A stretch of DNA of 20,414 nucleotides, taken from assembly GCA_030849075.1 (NCBI GenBank), contig JASAOO010003073.1, forward strand, positions 1 to 20,414. Reading direction: 5' to 3'. The notes beneath the pieces are model-generated. The model searched no databases, was not told the origin of the DNA, and worked only from the letters and a program-made list of their open reading frames with translations. Origin of the DNA: Zelonia costaricensis. Its lineage: Eukaryota; Euglenozoa; Kinetoplastea; Trypanosomatida; Trypanosomatidae. How positions within the stretch are numbered: the stretch's first letter is position 1; every line of letters starts with the position of its first letter. The translations under genes were made by a program, and so were the position numbers. Positions 1 to 6,206 of this stretch are shown here, piece by piece.

Positions 1-380
1 GTGATGGATGACATCATGTACGGGAAGTGGGGCTCGCTGTTGCGGATGGGCAGCTCGCGTTTCTTGTGCCGGTCCACGCGCAGACGTGCGGCGAGACAGT
101 CGAGGAAGGCGCCGTACGTGATGAAGCTCTCACCGACGCGTGGCGGCAGCGGGTCGAGATCGTCGAGGTGCGGGTACGCGGACGGCGGCCTGACCAGCTG
201 CATCCTCTTGCTGACATCGCCGAGGTGCGGCTCTTCCGTCGGGGCCGTGCCACGGCGGGTCCTTGTCACGCAAGTGACGGAGAAGACTATCAGCAGCACG
301 AAAAATATGACGTGGCCCTTCCGTGTGTTGACGCGGGCAACCGATGCCCTCCACGACCGGCGGAGGAGCCTCTTGTTCAT
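1..380 (-). CDS. N-terminal part of a type II (signal-anchor) membrane protein, function unknown
   Basis: The frame opens with ATG at 380..378 and runs without a stop to the left edge, giving 126 residues; the C-terminus lies outside the window. No ATG occurs on the sense strand between 381 and 511, which supports this start. Residues 1-23 are strongly basic (MNKRLLRRSWR at the start) and are followed by a hydrophobic segment at about 24-38 (VIFFVLLIVFSVTCV). This arrangement predicts a single-pass protein with its N-terminus in the cytosol and its body in the lumen. That topology is typical of Golgi glycosyltransferases and related enzymes, which are numerous in Leishmania, but no catalytic motif is visible in this fragment, so the enzyme idea is only inference. 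Residues 39-126 are soluble, with Pro and acidic residues and a possible conserved block around HFPYMMSSIT at the edge. It is the last gene of the minus-strand array in this window. Confidence 0.75.
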   Translation of the reverse strand, partial: MNKRLLRRSWRASVARVNTRKGHVIFFVLLIVFSVTCVTRTRRGTAPTEEPHLGDVSKRMQLVRPPSAYPHLDDLDPLPPRVGESFITYGAFLDCLAARLRVDRHKKRELPIRNSEPHFPYMMSSI

Positions 381-506
381 TGGCGGTGGCTGGCCTCCGG
401 AAGGGCGCCGGCTGGGCGGTGCAGCGTTGGGGCGGGGGGAGCGAGGGGAGGGCGGCGGAGCCGTGGGCGGGTGAGAGTTGGTGGGAGCGGGATGGGTGTC
501 GTGTGA

Positions 507-535
507 CTGCGCATGGAGGAGGGAGGAGAGGGGGG
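507..535 (-). promoter_or_regulatory. Candidate spliced-leader acceptor for the membrane-protein gene
   Basis: On the minus strand a 21-nt uninterrupted pyrimidine tract (535..515) is followed by the first AG at 508..507, in the context CAG. Splicing there would give a leader of about 126 nt. The nearest upstream ATG (514..512) lies just outside that leader. A second tract near 453..438, with an AG at 413..412, is a weaker alternative giving a leader of about 31 nt. Trypanosomatid trans-splicing normally uses a pyrimidine tract followed by the next suitable AG; usage here is inferred. Confidence 0.4.
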
Positions 536-592
536 TGTGAGGCGCAGGCGCGAGTGGAGAGAGGGAGGGGAGGAGAGGACGTGCATTGATGC

Positions 593-603
593 GTGTGTGT
601 GTG
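593..603. repeat. Short TG dinucleotide run
   Basis: An uninterrupted TG run on the plus strand, reading as CA in the sense RNA. It lies upstream of the predicted acceptor of the membrane-protein gene. Confidence 0.8.
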
Positions 604-870
604 GGCGGGCCGGTGCACACGTGCGCCGTGCGGGGCTGCACGGGTGGTGAGAGGCGGCGGCGCAGTCCTCCCGCTGGTGCGCGCGCGGCGTGCCACTGCC
701 GGAGTTCGGGCCTTCTGGGAGACGCGGAGTGGGGACGCGAAAACGGAGACCTCCGCTGCGTGCCGACAGCACGTCTTCTTGTTGCTCGGATGACCACTTC
801 TTTGATGTTGTGCGTGAAGGGCCTCTCTAAAAGAGAGCGGCGGTGCGTCGAGTCAGTACGCCTTTACGCG

Positions 871-899
871 ACACACACACACACATACACACACACACA
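871..899. repeat. CA dinucleotide microsatellite
   Basis: A 29-nt AC/CA repeat with a single T interruption at 886. It reads as UG in the sense RNA and lies about 320 nt after the stop codon of the 401-residue protein gene, so probably in its 3' UTR. Confidence 0.9.
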
Positions 900-1220
900 A
901 GCACATACGCAGACGCAGGTGCTGGCAGCTGACACATCTTGCCCTTGCATCCACGGCACTCGATAGCGTCTTAGCTAGTTTCCCTAATTCGTTTCCGCTT
1001 CGAGTTCTCCTTTCAGGACGCGAAACGGCAGCGGCGACTCAACCCAGCTGCCGCTGTCGCAGGGCCGGGCAGGAGCTGAAAACAGGCAGCGGGGCAACTC
1101 AAACCATCATGAGCGCGGCTGGATAGCGAAATGGGGGGAGGGGTGCTGTGACAGGGCGGGCCAGCTTGGTGAACGTGCCTCCCACCGCACGCAGGGCATG
1201 TGCACCTAAGGTGGCCACCC

Positions 1221-2426
1221 TCACGAGGAATTGGGGCGGGGCAGGTGGTAGCGTCCCGACACCCGGCTCGGCCGTGTCTCCTCCTCGTCGTCCTCTTCGT
1301 CCCCACCACGGGCCACCGCGCCGCCGCTGCTGCGGCCGTGTCGGTCTGCGTCGAAGGGCGTGTGGTGCGCGAAGGGCGCCGTACGTAGCGGCTGTGGGTG
1401 CGGCGGGGCAAGTCGACCACCGGCAGCCGCTGCAGCGCTGGCGGCCATCGTGTCTGACGCGCCGCCGGAGGGCCGCACCGGCACGGGGGCTGTGAAGAAG
1501 CCGCGGACAGAGGGCCGCCCGCGCAGAGGCGCAGTGGCCGCCACCACCTCTTCTGCGTCCACCTCGGCCTGGTCTGCGTACGGCGACGCGGCGGGGGCGG
1601 CCCCGCTCGCGCGAAACGCCGTGCCCTCCGCCGTGGAGTGCGGTCGGTAGAAGGGCACGGCGGTGGCCCGCATTGTGCTCACGCGGCCCCCTCCGCCGCC
1701 GCTGCCGGCCCCCATGGACGTTGCCGCGGCACCCGCAGTGAAGGTGGACGGTCCCGCGCTGCCCACGTCGAGGCGGGGCCGCCCCTCGGCCGGCGACGCA
1801 GCTGCGCGGTGCTGTGTCGGGCTGCTGCTGCCGCCGCTGCTGCTGCGCCCACCAGGCGTTGCGCCACCGAGGTACAGCGCGCGCTGGGCGTAGCCGGGGC
1901 CTGGGGTCGTTGCCGTGGTGGTGCCGACGGTGGAGGCGGGACTGGCGGTCGCCGCTGCAGACCCACCGCCTGGGCCGCTACGGCCCCCGTGGCCCAGCAA
2001 CACGTGCGGCGGCGGCGGCGCCGGTGACGGCCCCCCTCCGGCGACGCCACTGCCCACAAAGAGGATGGGCCCGTCCCCGCGGCTCGCAGCGCCACCCCCA
2101 TCACCGGGCACCCCCCCCGCGTGTCCAGCAGCGTAGTAGTAGCTCGCCGAGGCGCCGCTCGCCGAGGCGGGTGCTGCCGCGGTGCCAGCGGCGGAGGGGG
2201 AAGCGGCGCCGTAAGTGGGGCGTGTGTGGTAGCCGCCGCTGCCACCCGTGCCAGCCCCAGCAACACCACCCCCACCGCTGCCACAGCCGGCCCCAGCGCC
2301 GACTGGGGAGGCGGCTGCGGCGGCTGCAGCTCGGTACGAAGCCCGCAGCACCACCTCGGCGGCGTTGAGCTCAGCGATGTCCTCCGCCGTCCCGATATCG
2401 AGCCGGGTGCCGTGTCTGCTGAGCAT
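1221..2426 (-). CDS. Ala/Gly/Ser/Pro-rich hypothetical protein, 401 residues
   Basis: The gene runs from ATG at 2426..2424 to TGA at 1223..1221. The same frame is open further upstream, but that part reads through a CA microsatellite and has no ATG, and there is no sense-strand ATG at all from 2427 to 2637. Residues 1-32 (starting MLSRHGTRLDIGTAED) look like a folded, amphipathic helical segment and are followed by seven alanines (33-39). Most of the rest is low complexity and probably disordered, rich in Gly, Ala, Ser and Pro. A few less repetitive islands stand out: ALYLGG, VPFYRPHS, PYADQAEVDAEEVV and RGFFTAPVPV. The C-terminus has an acidic patch (DEEDDEEE) followed by a short basic tail ending RPNSS. 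I recognise no domain, catalytic motif, signal peptide or membrane segment. The short islands could be linear binding motifs; this is inference. Confidence 0.75.
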   Translation of the reverse strand: MLSRHGTRLDIGTAEDIAELNAAEVVLRASYRAAAAAAASPVGAGAGCGSGGGGVAGAGTGGSGGYHTRPTYGAASPSAAGTAAAPASASGASASYYYAAGHAGGVPGDGGGAASRGDGPILFVGSGVAGGGPSPAPPPPHVLLGHGGRSGPGGGSAAATASPASTVGTTTATTPGPGYAQRALYLGGATPGGRSSSGGSSSPTQHRAAASPAEGRPRLDVGSAGPSTFTAGAAATSMGAGSGGGGGRVSTMRATAVPFYRPHSTAEGTAFRASGAAPAASPYADQAEVDAEEVVAATAPLRGRPSVRGFFTAPVPVRPSGGASDTMAASAAAAAGGRLAPPHPQPLRTAPFAHHTPFDADRHGRSSGGAVARGGDEEDDEEETRPSRVSGRYHLPRPNSS

Positions 2427-2500
2427 CGTTGCAGCTGTTATCTTGGCTTGGATTCGAAGAAGCGGGGAAGCGGGTGTCTCTACGAGGACAGGTGTGCGCG

Positions 2501-2524
2501 ATCTATCTATCTGTGTGTGTGTGT
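2501..2524. repeat. ATCT x3 followed by a TG run
   Basis: Three ATCT units (2501-2512) run directly into a TG dinucleotide tract (2512-2524). In the sense RNA this reads as a CA run followed by AGAT units, about 75-100 nt upstream of the start codon, inside the predicted 5' leader. Confidence 0.8.
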
Positions 2525-2624
2525 TCGTGTGTTCGTGCGGGATGCTGACTTGTGTGAGTTCAGCAAGCGGCGCCACTACCAGTTGCGGGTGCGCCCGTTG
2601 ACGCTGAGGCGATTCACAATGGGG

Positions 2625-2687
2625 CTGTGCCGTGGTGCATCGCAGCGCATTCGTGCGAGGGAAAGAAACAGGGGAAGCAAAGGGGGC
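2625..2687 (-). promoter_or_regulatory. Candidate spliced-leader acceptor for the 401-residue protein gene
   Basis: The sense strand has a pyrimidine-rich tract (2687..2657, interrupted by two purines). The first well-placed CAG lies at 2627..2625. The resulting leader would be about 198 nt. The nearest upstream ATG (2640..2638) falls just outside it, so the leader is free of ATG. The site is inferred from general trypanosomatid rules. Confidence 0.4.
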
Positions 2688-2738
2688 GATGCAAGTGGCA
2701 TCAAAGTGACGGTTAATGCGAGGACGTGTGCAAGACGG

Positions 2739-2761
2739 CACACACACACACACACACACAC
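2739..2761. repeat. CA dinucleotide microsatellite
   Basis: Eleven uninterrupted CA units plus one C on the plus strand (UG in the sense RNA). It lies upstream of the pyrimidine tract predicted to direct splicing of the 401-residue protein mRNA. Confidence 0.9.
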
Positions 2762-3139
2762 GGACCCCTCACGATGGACACGGTGGCACTTTACACAGGA
2801 GCGGACGAGGTTCTCTCGCCCGCAACACGCAGAGTATCTTCTGCAGCTGCGCGAGGGTCTCGCAGCCGTTCCCCCCTTCCACGCCCTCCTAGACACGGCC
2901 TTGTACCCTCCCGCCTTCACGGTCATCGTAGCCGCCGCCGCCGCGCTACCACCACAGACTCAAGAGGTCCTTCACAGTTGATGTGACTTCGTTGTGACGC
3001 ACAGACTGGGGTATGATGGGCGTGCGTGCGTGTATGTGTGCATGTGTGCACCCCGACCCATGTGCCCATTTGGCTGCCAACCGCCCTCTCCGCATACACA
3101 CGCCAACACTACCAGAGTCCACCCAGCAACGCCACCTAC

Positions 3140-3154
3140 CCACACACACACACA
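3140..3154. repeat. Short CA dinucleotide run
   Basis: A CA run in the probable 3' UTR of the PPR-like gene, reading as UG in the RNA. Looser CA-rich sequence continues to about 3180. Confidence 0.8.
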
Positions 3155-3263
3155 GACATCAGCACACACGCATCCACACGTGCACGCCGTTTTGGGTCAG
3201 GCTGAGTTCGACAAGACAGCAGGACTGCCGCACATTCTCCACCCCGCCGCGCCGTAACCCACT

Positions 3264-3317
3264 CACATACACACACACCCACACACCCACCCACACACCC
3301 ACACACCCACACACACG
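3264..3317. repeat. Imperfect CA/CACCC tract
   Basis: A 54-nt tract built from CACA and CACCC units, starting 63 nt after the stop codon of the PPR-like gene. In the sense RNA it is a G/U-only stretch for most of its length. Five regularly spaced GGG triplets within it are described in the quadruplex entry. Confidence 0.9.
3278..3308 (-). promoter_or_regulatory. Predicted G-quadruplex motif in the 3' UTR of the PPR-like gene
   Basis: On the sense strand five GGG triplets correspond to plus-strand CCC at 3306-3308, 3298-3300, 3290-3292, 3286-3288 and 3278-3280. The intervening loops are 5, 5, 1 and 5 nt, so the element meets the common rule of four G-tracts with loops of 1-7 nt and has one spare tract. 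It begins about 73 nt after the stop codon, so it would be present in the mRNA as well as in the DNA. Whether it folds or regulates anything is not known. Confidence 0.5.
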
Positions 3318-3380
3318 CCGTGGTCAATCTCTCGAGACCGCAACCACGGCGCACAGAGGCAGGCAGGCGGGCAGGCCAGA

Positions 3381-5351
3381 TCAGAAGGAGGGCTCCTCAG
3401 AGCCGCGCGCGGACGGCGGTGACTTCACCATCGACTCGCCGCCGCCGCTCGTGCGGGTCGGCGATGCCGTCGCAGGTGCTGACGTTGATGTTGCGCCACT
3501 GCTGCTTCCACCGGCGCCCAGGCTCAGCGCGCCATCGCGCAGCACCGACGCGTGCAGGACCCGCGGCGGCGCGCCAGAGGGCGCAGGCGCGAAACGCAGC
3601 GACCGCTCACCAGCCACGGTCACCGCCGCGGCCCCGAGTGCGAGACCGGCCGTTACCTCGGTGTGCAGTGGCTGCTGCGCCAGGTACCGGCTCTGCAGCG
3701 TGTTCTCCGCGTACGCGAAGGTCTCCTCGACGAAGCGGGTCTGCGGGCCGGCGTAGGCGAAGTGGAAGCCTTCGTCGCTGGCCAGCAGCGCGTGCCCCCG
3801 CTGCCGCTCCGGCAGCCACGCGACCCGCACGTTCGGGTTCGCCATGGACGGGCGCGACTTGCGCAGGTACGTCAGCGGCACCTCCTCGCGAGCCTGATGC
3901 GCGGTGCTCAGCAGCTCCACCCACTGCGCGGCGCGCTGCACGTACGCGGGACGGTCCTTGGCCATGAGGTCGCGCGTGTTGCGCCGGAAGCGCGCGAGCC
4001 GCAGCACCGCGAGTGGGTCAATGTCGGGGAAGGCCGCGTGCAGCCACGCGACCGCGGACGCCCCATTCGCGTCAGCGCCGGCGGCGGCCTTGACGGGGTC
4101 CGTCAGCGGCAGCCCTCGCGCGTCCGTCCAGGCCGCGCCTTCGTGCATCGCCGCCACGTATCGCGCGTACACCGCTGCCGCCACCTGCGGCGCAACGGCC
4201 ACGACGTTCTGGGAGAGGGCCATTCCGGCGTACGCCTCGGGCTGCACATGCACCGTCTTGCCCTCCTGCAGCGCCTGCTGCATGGCCTGTCCCAGCCGCA
4301 CGTGCAGATCGCAGTCCAGCAGCGCGTTGTCCACCAAGTACGCGTACACGACGCGGGCCTCCTCCCCCGCGTTGTGGTCGAGCAGGTACTCGAGCGCGAG
4401 GCTGGCAATGCGGTACCGCCAGATCGCGTCCAGCTCGGCCCGCACAATGACGTTCTCGTAGTGGCGACCGACCATCAAGTTGAACACCCACATCACCCGC
4501 ACGCGGTGCCTCGCACGGATGGCGCAGCGCAGCACGTTGTGCAACACCTCCCCATCCCGCGCCACGTAGAAAAGGCGCGAGTTTCCGTCTTCGAGAATCG
4601 ACACGGCGTCGGCGAGCTTCGCGCCCGGGATGCAGGCCGCCGTCAGCGCGCGGTACACCTCAACCGGGGGCACCGACGTGATGCGGCGGTACTCCTCGCA
4701 CGCCGCCTTGAGGTGGCCGCGGCGGGCAAGCCGCACGATGCGCTGCATCAGCGCCGCCTCGTGCGCCGCGACCGGGACCGGGCCGTGCCGCAGCAGCCGC
4801 GTGGAGCGGCGGAAGTAGTGGTCCTCCTGGAAGAAGGGACCGCGGCGTAGCCAGCGGTAGATGCGGCTGCGGCAGCCCAGCGTGGCCGCGTTGAGGCCGA
4901 CCCGGTTGGGGTCCTCCACGGTGATGTTGTCGTGGTCGACGACGGCGGGCTTCTGCAGGCGGCCCACGTACGGGTCGTATGAGTGGAGGAGGTCGTGCGT
5001 GACGCGGTGGCCGTTGCGGGCGCTCATGAGCGACACGGGCGTCACGAGCGCCTTGGAGCCGAGCGAGATGTCGGGCATGAACTTCTCCAGCTCATGCTTG
5101 GGGATCATGTTGATCGTGTTGTCCTCCAGCGTGTGCGTCTTCTTCGTGCTGTAGCCGCTGTTGTAGTTGGCGGGGCCGGTCCGGTAGCGGCCCATGCCCC
5201 ACACCTGCGCCATGTCGTCCTCGGCGAGGTTCTCGCGTTTGAACTGACTCGGCTGCCACGGCACCCGCGCTCGCGGGATGTAGCGCAGCACGGAGGTGGC
5301 CGACGCGTGGCCCGTCGCCCGGCCCTTGGTGAACACGCCGACGACAGACAT
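3381..5351 (-). CDS. Probable mitochondrial protein with PPR-like helical repeats, 656 residues
   Basis: ATG at 5351..5349 to TGA at 3383..3381. The frame is open further upstream but contains no ATG there, and the sense strand has no ATG in any frame from 5352 to 5586. The first 37 residues (starting MSVVGVFTKGRATGHASATS) are rich in Arg, Lys, Ser and Thr and lack acidic residues, as in a mitochondrial presequence. Residues 40-190 are a polar, probably conserved region with blocks such as GMGRYRTGPANYNSGY and RWLRRGPFFQEDHYFRR. From about 195 to 400 there are successive helix pairs (for example RIVRLARRGHLKAACEEYRR and VEVYRALTAACIPGAKLADA) that resemble degenerate pentatricopeptide repeats. 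Such proteins act in mitochondrial RNA handling or in the mitoribosome in trypanosomatids; a role here is inference. A conserved-looking region continues to about 600, and the last 60 residues are Ser/Gly/Thr-rich and probably disordered. The presequence call is stronger than the PPR call. Confidence 0.8.
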   Translation of the reverse strand: MSVVGVFTKGRATGHASATSVLRYIPRARVPWQPSQFKRENLAEDDMAQVWGMGRYRTGPANYNSGYSTKKTHTLEDNTINMIPKHELEKFMPDISLGSKALVTPVSLMSARNGHRVTHDLLHSYDPYVGRLQKPAVVDHDNITVEDPNRVGLNAATLGCRSRIYRWLRRGPFFQEDHYFRRSTRLLRHGPVPVAAHEAALMQRIVRLARRGHLKAACEEYRRITSVPPVEVYRALTAACIPGAKLADAVSILEDGNSRLFYVARDGEVLHNVLRCAIRARHRVRVMWVFNLMVGRHYENVIVRAELDAIWRYRIASLALEYLLDHNAGEEARVVYAYLVDNALLDCDLHVRLGQAMQQALQEGKTVHVQPEAYAGMALSQNVVAVAPQVAAAVYARYVAAMHEGAAWTDARGLPLTDPVKAAAGADANGASAVAWLHAAFPDIDPLAVLRLARFRRNTRDLMAKDRPAYVQRAAQWVELLSTAHQAREEVPLTYLRKSRPSMANPNVRVAWLPERQRGHALLASDEGFHFAYAGPQTRFVEETFAYAENTLQSRYLAQQPLHTEVTAGLALGAAAVTVAGERSLRFAPAPSGAPPRVLHASVLRDGALSLGAGGSSSGATSTSAPATASPTRTSGGGESMVKSPPSARGSEEPSF

Positions 5352-5384
5352 GACGGGCACCCCGCGCGCGGCAGCGAAGAAGAG

Positions 5385-5408
5385 CTTGGCGAGAAAGAGT
5401 AGAAGGAA
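5385..5408 (-). promoter_or_regulatory. Proximal candidate spliced-leader acceptor for the PPR-like gene
   Basis: The sense strand carries a short pyrimidine-rich stretch at 5408..5391, with a single purine interruption. It is followed by an AG at 5386..5385. Use of this site would give a leader of about 33 nt. It is an alternative to the site in the (CAG)5 repeat and looks weaker, because its tract is shorter and the ATG-free zone extends well beyond it. Confidence 0.25.
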
Positions 5409-5417
5409 CCCGGCCAN

Positions 5418-5437
5418 CACACACACACACACACACA
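5418..5437. repeat. CA dinucleotide microsatellite next to an undetermined base
   Basis: Ten CA units on the plus strand, directly preceded by an N at 5417. The repeat lies 67-86 nt upstream of the start codon of the PPR-like gene and reads as UG in the sense RNA. The N probably marks an unresolved repeat length in the assembly. Confidence 0.9.
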
Positions 5438-5546
5438 AAACCCTTTATCGGTGTTGTGCTACCTGCGCGGCGGCGTATTGGGCGATGCAGTCCTTGCTCA
5501 GCACCCACACAAATGGATGGAGGTGTGATCCTGCTTGTCGTTGCTT

Positions 5547-5561
5547 CTGCTGCTGCTGCTG
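5547..5561. repeat. CTG x5, read as (CAG)5 on the sense strand
   Basis: Five perfect units. On the sense strand they provide five consecutive CAG acceptor-like triplets, which are the first AGs after a long pyrimidine-rich zone. Confidence 0.85.
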
Positions 5562-5728
5562 CCGCCGTTGGGTTCGAACGTGAGCGCATGTCGTGCATGT
5601 GTGTGTTAGGGGAGGGCGAGATGGCGAGAAGGGGAAGGGGCAGGGGCGCGCGCGTGGTGGGACGTGCGTGCAGAGAGGGGAAGCAAGGAAGAGAGAAAGT
5701 GAGGAGAGGTGAGGTGAGGTGAGGTGAG
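5559..5728 (-). promoter_or_regulatory. Distal candidate spliced-leader acceptor for the PPR-like gene
   Basis: The sense strand is pyrimidine-rich across about 5728..5608. No AG occurs between 5640 and 5561, and the first AG is in the (CAG)5 repeat (5560..5559). This looks like an AG exclusion zone ending at a 3' splice site. The leader would be about 207 nt and contain no ATG; the nearest upstream ATG (5589..5587) lies just outside it. This is my preferred site. Confidence 0.45.
5706..5725. repeat. GAGGT pentanucleotide repeat, four copies
   Basis: Four perfect tandem copies of GAGGT (ACCTC on the sense strand), followed by GAGAG. It lies within the pyrimidine-rich zone upstream of the predicted acceptor of the PPR-like gene. 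Confidence 0.85.
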
Positions 5729-5902
5729 AGTCGTGTTGACGGCGACGCGGCGTGCGCTGCACGACGTGTCCCTCAATGCGTCACAGCTCTTGCGGTGTGG
5801 CACCTGATGCAGCGGCTGTTGAAGCATGCGCTGCCCTGCGCCACTACCGCACCGCCACTCCACTCGGATGCCGCTGCAGCCGCCGCGGCCGGTCCGGGTG
5901 GC

Positions 5903-5925
5903 GTGTGTGTGTATGTGTGTGTGTG
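5903..5925. repeat. TG dinucleotide run
   Basis: A TG repeat on the plus strand with one A interruption (CA in the sense RNA), about 160 nt after the UG tract at 6083-6098 in transcription order. Confidence 0.85.
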
Positions 5926-6048
5926 CGAGAGGGGGAGATGTCCGCGAGTGTTGCCGTTTTGGTGTTGCTGCCGCGTGAGAAGTGGCAAAGAAAAGAAGAA
6001 AAAGGGCGACGGCAGTGCGCGCGATGTCGATGTAGCCAAGAGCGAGAA

Positions 6049-6060
6049 GGGGGGGGGGGG
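6049..6060. repeat. Mononucleotide run of 12 G (C on the sense strand)
   Basis: Twelve consecutive G on the plus strand in the probable 3' UTR of the 2118-residue protein gene, about 147 nt after its stop codon. Its length is likely to be variable or misread. Confidence 0.85.
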
Positions 6061-6082
6061 AGCGGTGAGGAGAGGGACACAG

Positions 6083-6098
6083 ACACACACACACACAC
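6083..6098. repeat. CA dinucleotide run
   Basis: An uninterrupted AC/CA run about 108 nt after the stop codon of the 2118-residue protein gene. It reads as UG in the 3' UTR. Confidence 0.85.
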
Positions 6099-6206
6099 TC
6101 ACGCACGAGGGATCATGAGACCCAAGTGGCCCGCTGCGCCTCCACGGCGCCACGAGAGAGAGAAAGGGAAGGGACAGAGGCCACCTTTTCCTGTGCGCCA
6201 GCTTCC

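Larger units (their letters stand above)
381..1220. other. Intercistronic region between the 401-residue protein and the membrane-protein gene
   Basis: This 840-nt stretch should hold the 3' UTR of the upstream gene and the 5' leader of the downstream one. It contains a CA microsatellite at 871-899, a TG run at 593-603, and plus-strand purine tracts at 515-535 and 556-579, which are pyrimidine tracts on the sense strand. Open frames crossing it on either strand are biased by these tracts and show no recognisable protein features, so no gene is called. Confidence 0.7.
2427..3380. other. Intercistronic region between the PPR-like gene and the 401-residue protein gene
   Basis: This 954-nt stretch holds no convincing gene. 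Starting from the upstream stop codon it contains an imperfect CA/CACCC tract (3264-3317) with a quadruplex motif on the sense strand, a CA run (3140-3154), a mixed TG/CG-rich stretch around 3020-3050, a CA microsatellite (2739-2761), a purine-rich tract (2657-2687), and ATCT x3 plus TG (2501-2524) close to the next start codon. Frames here yield Thr/His/Cys/Val-rich translations of the repeats. Confidence 0.7.
5352..6206. other. Intercistronic region between the 2118-residue protein gene and the PPR-like gene
   Basis: This 855-nt stretch contains, in transcription order: CA run 6083-6098, a run of 12 G at 6049-6060 (C on the sense strand), a purine block 5986-6004, TG run 5903-5925, a long purine-rich zone 5608-5728 with a GAGGT x4 repeat, CTG x5 at 5547-5561, and CA run 5418-5437 beside an undetermined base at 5417. 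Frames over it are dominated by these simple tracts, so no gene is called. Confidence 0.7.

Noticed and set aside
3552..4850. Plus-strand open frame of 432 codons opposite the PPR-like gene
   Set aside because: Arg/His/Val-rich shadow. The minus-strand frame has a plausible presequence, a supported start and a normal stop.
5352..5438. Upstream extension of the PPR-like protein giving a hydrophobic N-terminus
   Set aside because: The extension has no ATG, reads through a CA repeat and an undetermined base, and is encoded by a pyrimidine tract. The ATG at 5351 gives a good mitochondrial-type presequence.
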